This document shows, in pieces, positions 5,549-5,745 of a DNA stretch of 5,745 nucleotides; the stretch's first letter is position 1, and every line of letters begins with the position of its first letter. A program made the translations under genes and the position numbers. The notes below the pieces were generated by a model, which searched no databases, had not been told where the DNA came from, and saw only the letters and a list, made by a program, of their open reading frames with translations. Origin of the DNA: Clostridia bacterium. GTDB taxonomy: Bacteria > Bacillota_A > Clostridia > Oscillospirales > SIG627. The DNA lies in the NCBI GenBank assembly GCA_017508505.1, contig JAFVYT010000016.1:1-5745 (forward strand), in the 5' to 3' direction.

Positions 5549-5745
5549 TTATAGGGTCGTATCAGAGCGATAGCTGACAGCGCTGGCATCCACAACTCCG
5601 GAAACTGAGGAGAGCGACTCCACAAGGCCGAGCGTCTCAGGAGTCAGCTTGGTCTCAATGCAAAGCTCGATAAGGCCGGAAGAAACAGTCTTGGATTTGA
5701 CCTTCATCCTCTTCAGGCTCTGCAAGGCAAGCTCGACCTCCTCCT
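5549..5745 (-). CDS. C-terminal end of a converging gene, possibly DUF4956-like (partial)
   Basis: An open minus-strand frame enters from the right edge and ends at TAA (5549-5551), giving 64 visible codons plus the stop. The start lies outside the window. The tail runs from VELALQSLKRMKVKSKTV through SGLIELCIETKL to LSSVSGVVDASAVSYRSD. This alternation of strands and helices looks like a small ferredoxin- or ACT-like fold. It faintly recalls the C-terminus of DUF4956-type membrane proteins, often found near polyphosphate polymerase or CotH genes, but that link is from memory and weak. It converges on the operon and shares its terminator, and there is no sign that it belongs to the three-gene system. 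The reading frame itself is well supported by length, composition and the terminator just after its stop; the product is uncertain. Confidence 0.7.
   Translation of the reverse strand, partial: EEVELALQSLKRMKVKSKTVSSGLIELCIETKLTPETLGLVESLSSVSGVVDASAVSYRSDTTL

Noticed and set aside
1..5745. CRISPR array, toxin-antitoxin pair or riboswitch
   Set aside because: No regularly spaced repeats, no small paired genes and no recognisable riboswitch fold are seen; leaders are too short for a riboswitch.

Overview
The window looks like bacterial chromosome, probably from a Firmicutes (Clostridia-type) organism. This rests on the sigma-A-like promoters, the strong AGGAGG ribosome binding site, tRNA genes that encode their own CCA end, and protein variants (TerB-N, DUF2791) that resemble clostridial forms as I remember them. 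The species cannot be named from sequence alone.

Layout. Positions 1-279 hold a minus-strand tRNA operon: a near-consensus promoter (251-279), tRNA-Thr(UGT) (149-224), tRNA-Tyr(GTA) (50-134) and a hairpin terminator (17-49). A divergent near-consensus promoter (340-368) drives a compact plus-strand operon of three genes: a 529-residue TerB-N/TerB-C protein (398-1987), a 443-residue P-loop ATPase of the DUF2791/BrxD type (1997-3328), and a 727-residue Lhr-like superfamily 2 helicase of the BrxHI type (3325-5508). The genes are 9 bases apart, then overlap by 4. A perfect 38-base palindrome (5506-5543) ends the operon. It also serves the converging minus-strand gene, whose last 64 codons lie at the right edge.

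How the genes may work together. BrxD-type ATPases and BrxHI-type helicases accompany each other in some BREX phage-defence systems, and TerB-N/TerB-C proteins have been linked by comparative genomics to stress and antiviral systems. Here the three form a closed transcription unit with no methyltransferase (PglX), phosphatase-like protein (PglZ), nuclease or integrase. The best reading is a self-contained three-protein DNA- or RNA-processing machine, possibly defensive, with the ATPase and helicase as motors and the TerB-N/C protein as sensor or scaffold. Function is inferred from family and context only.

The least expected signals are an 11-bp potential pairing that would bury the ribosome binding site of the first gene, a perfect 25-base inverted repeat inside its coding region, and a tRNA-Tyr with C instead of U at T-loop position 55.
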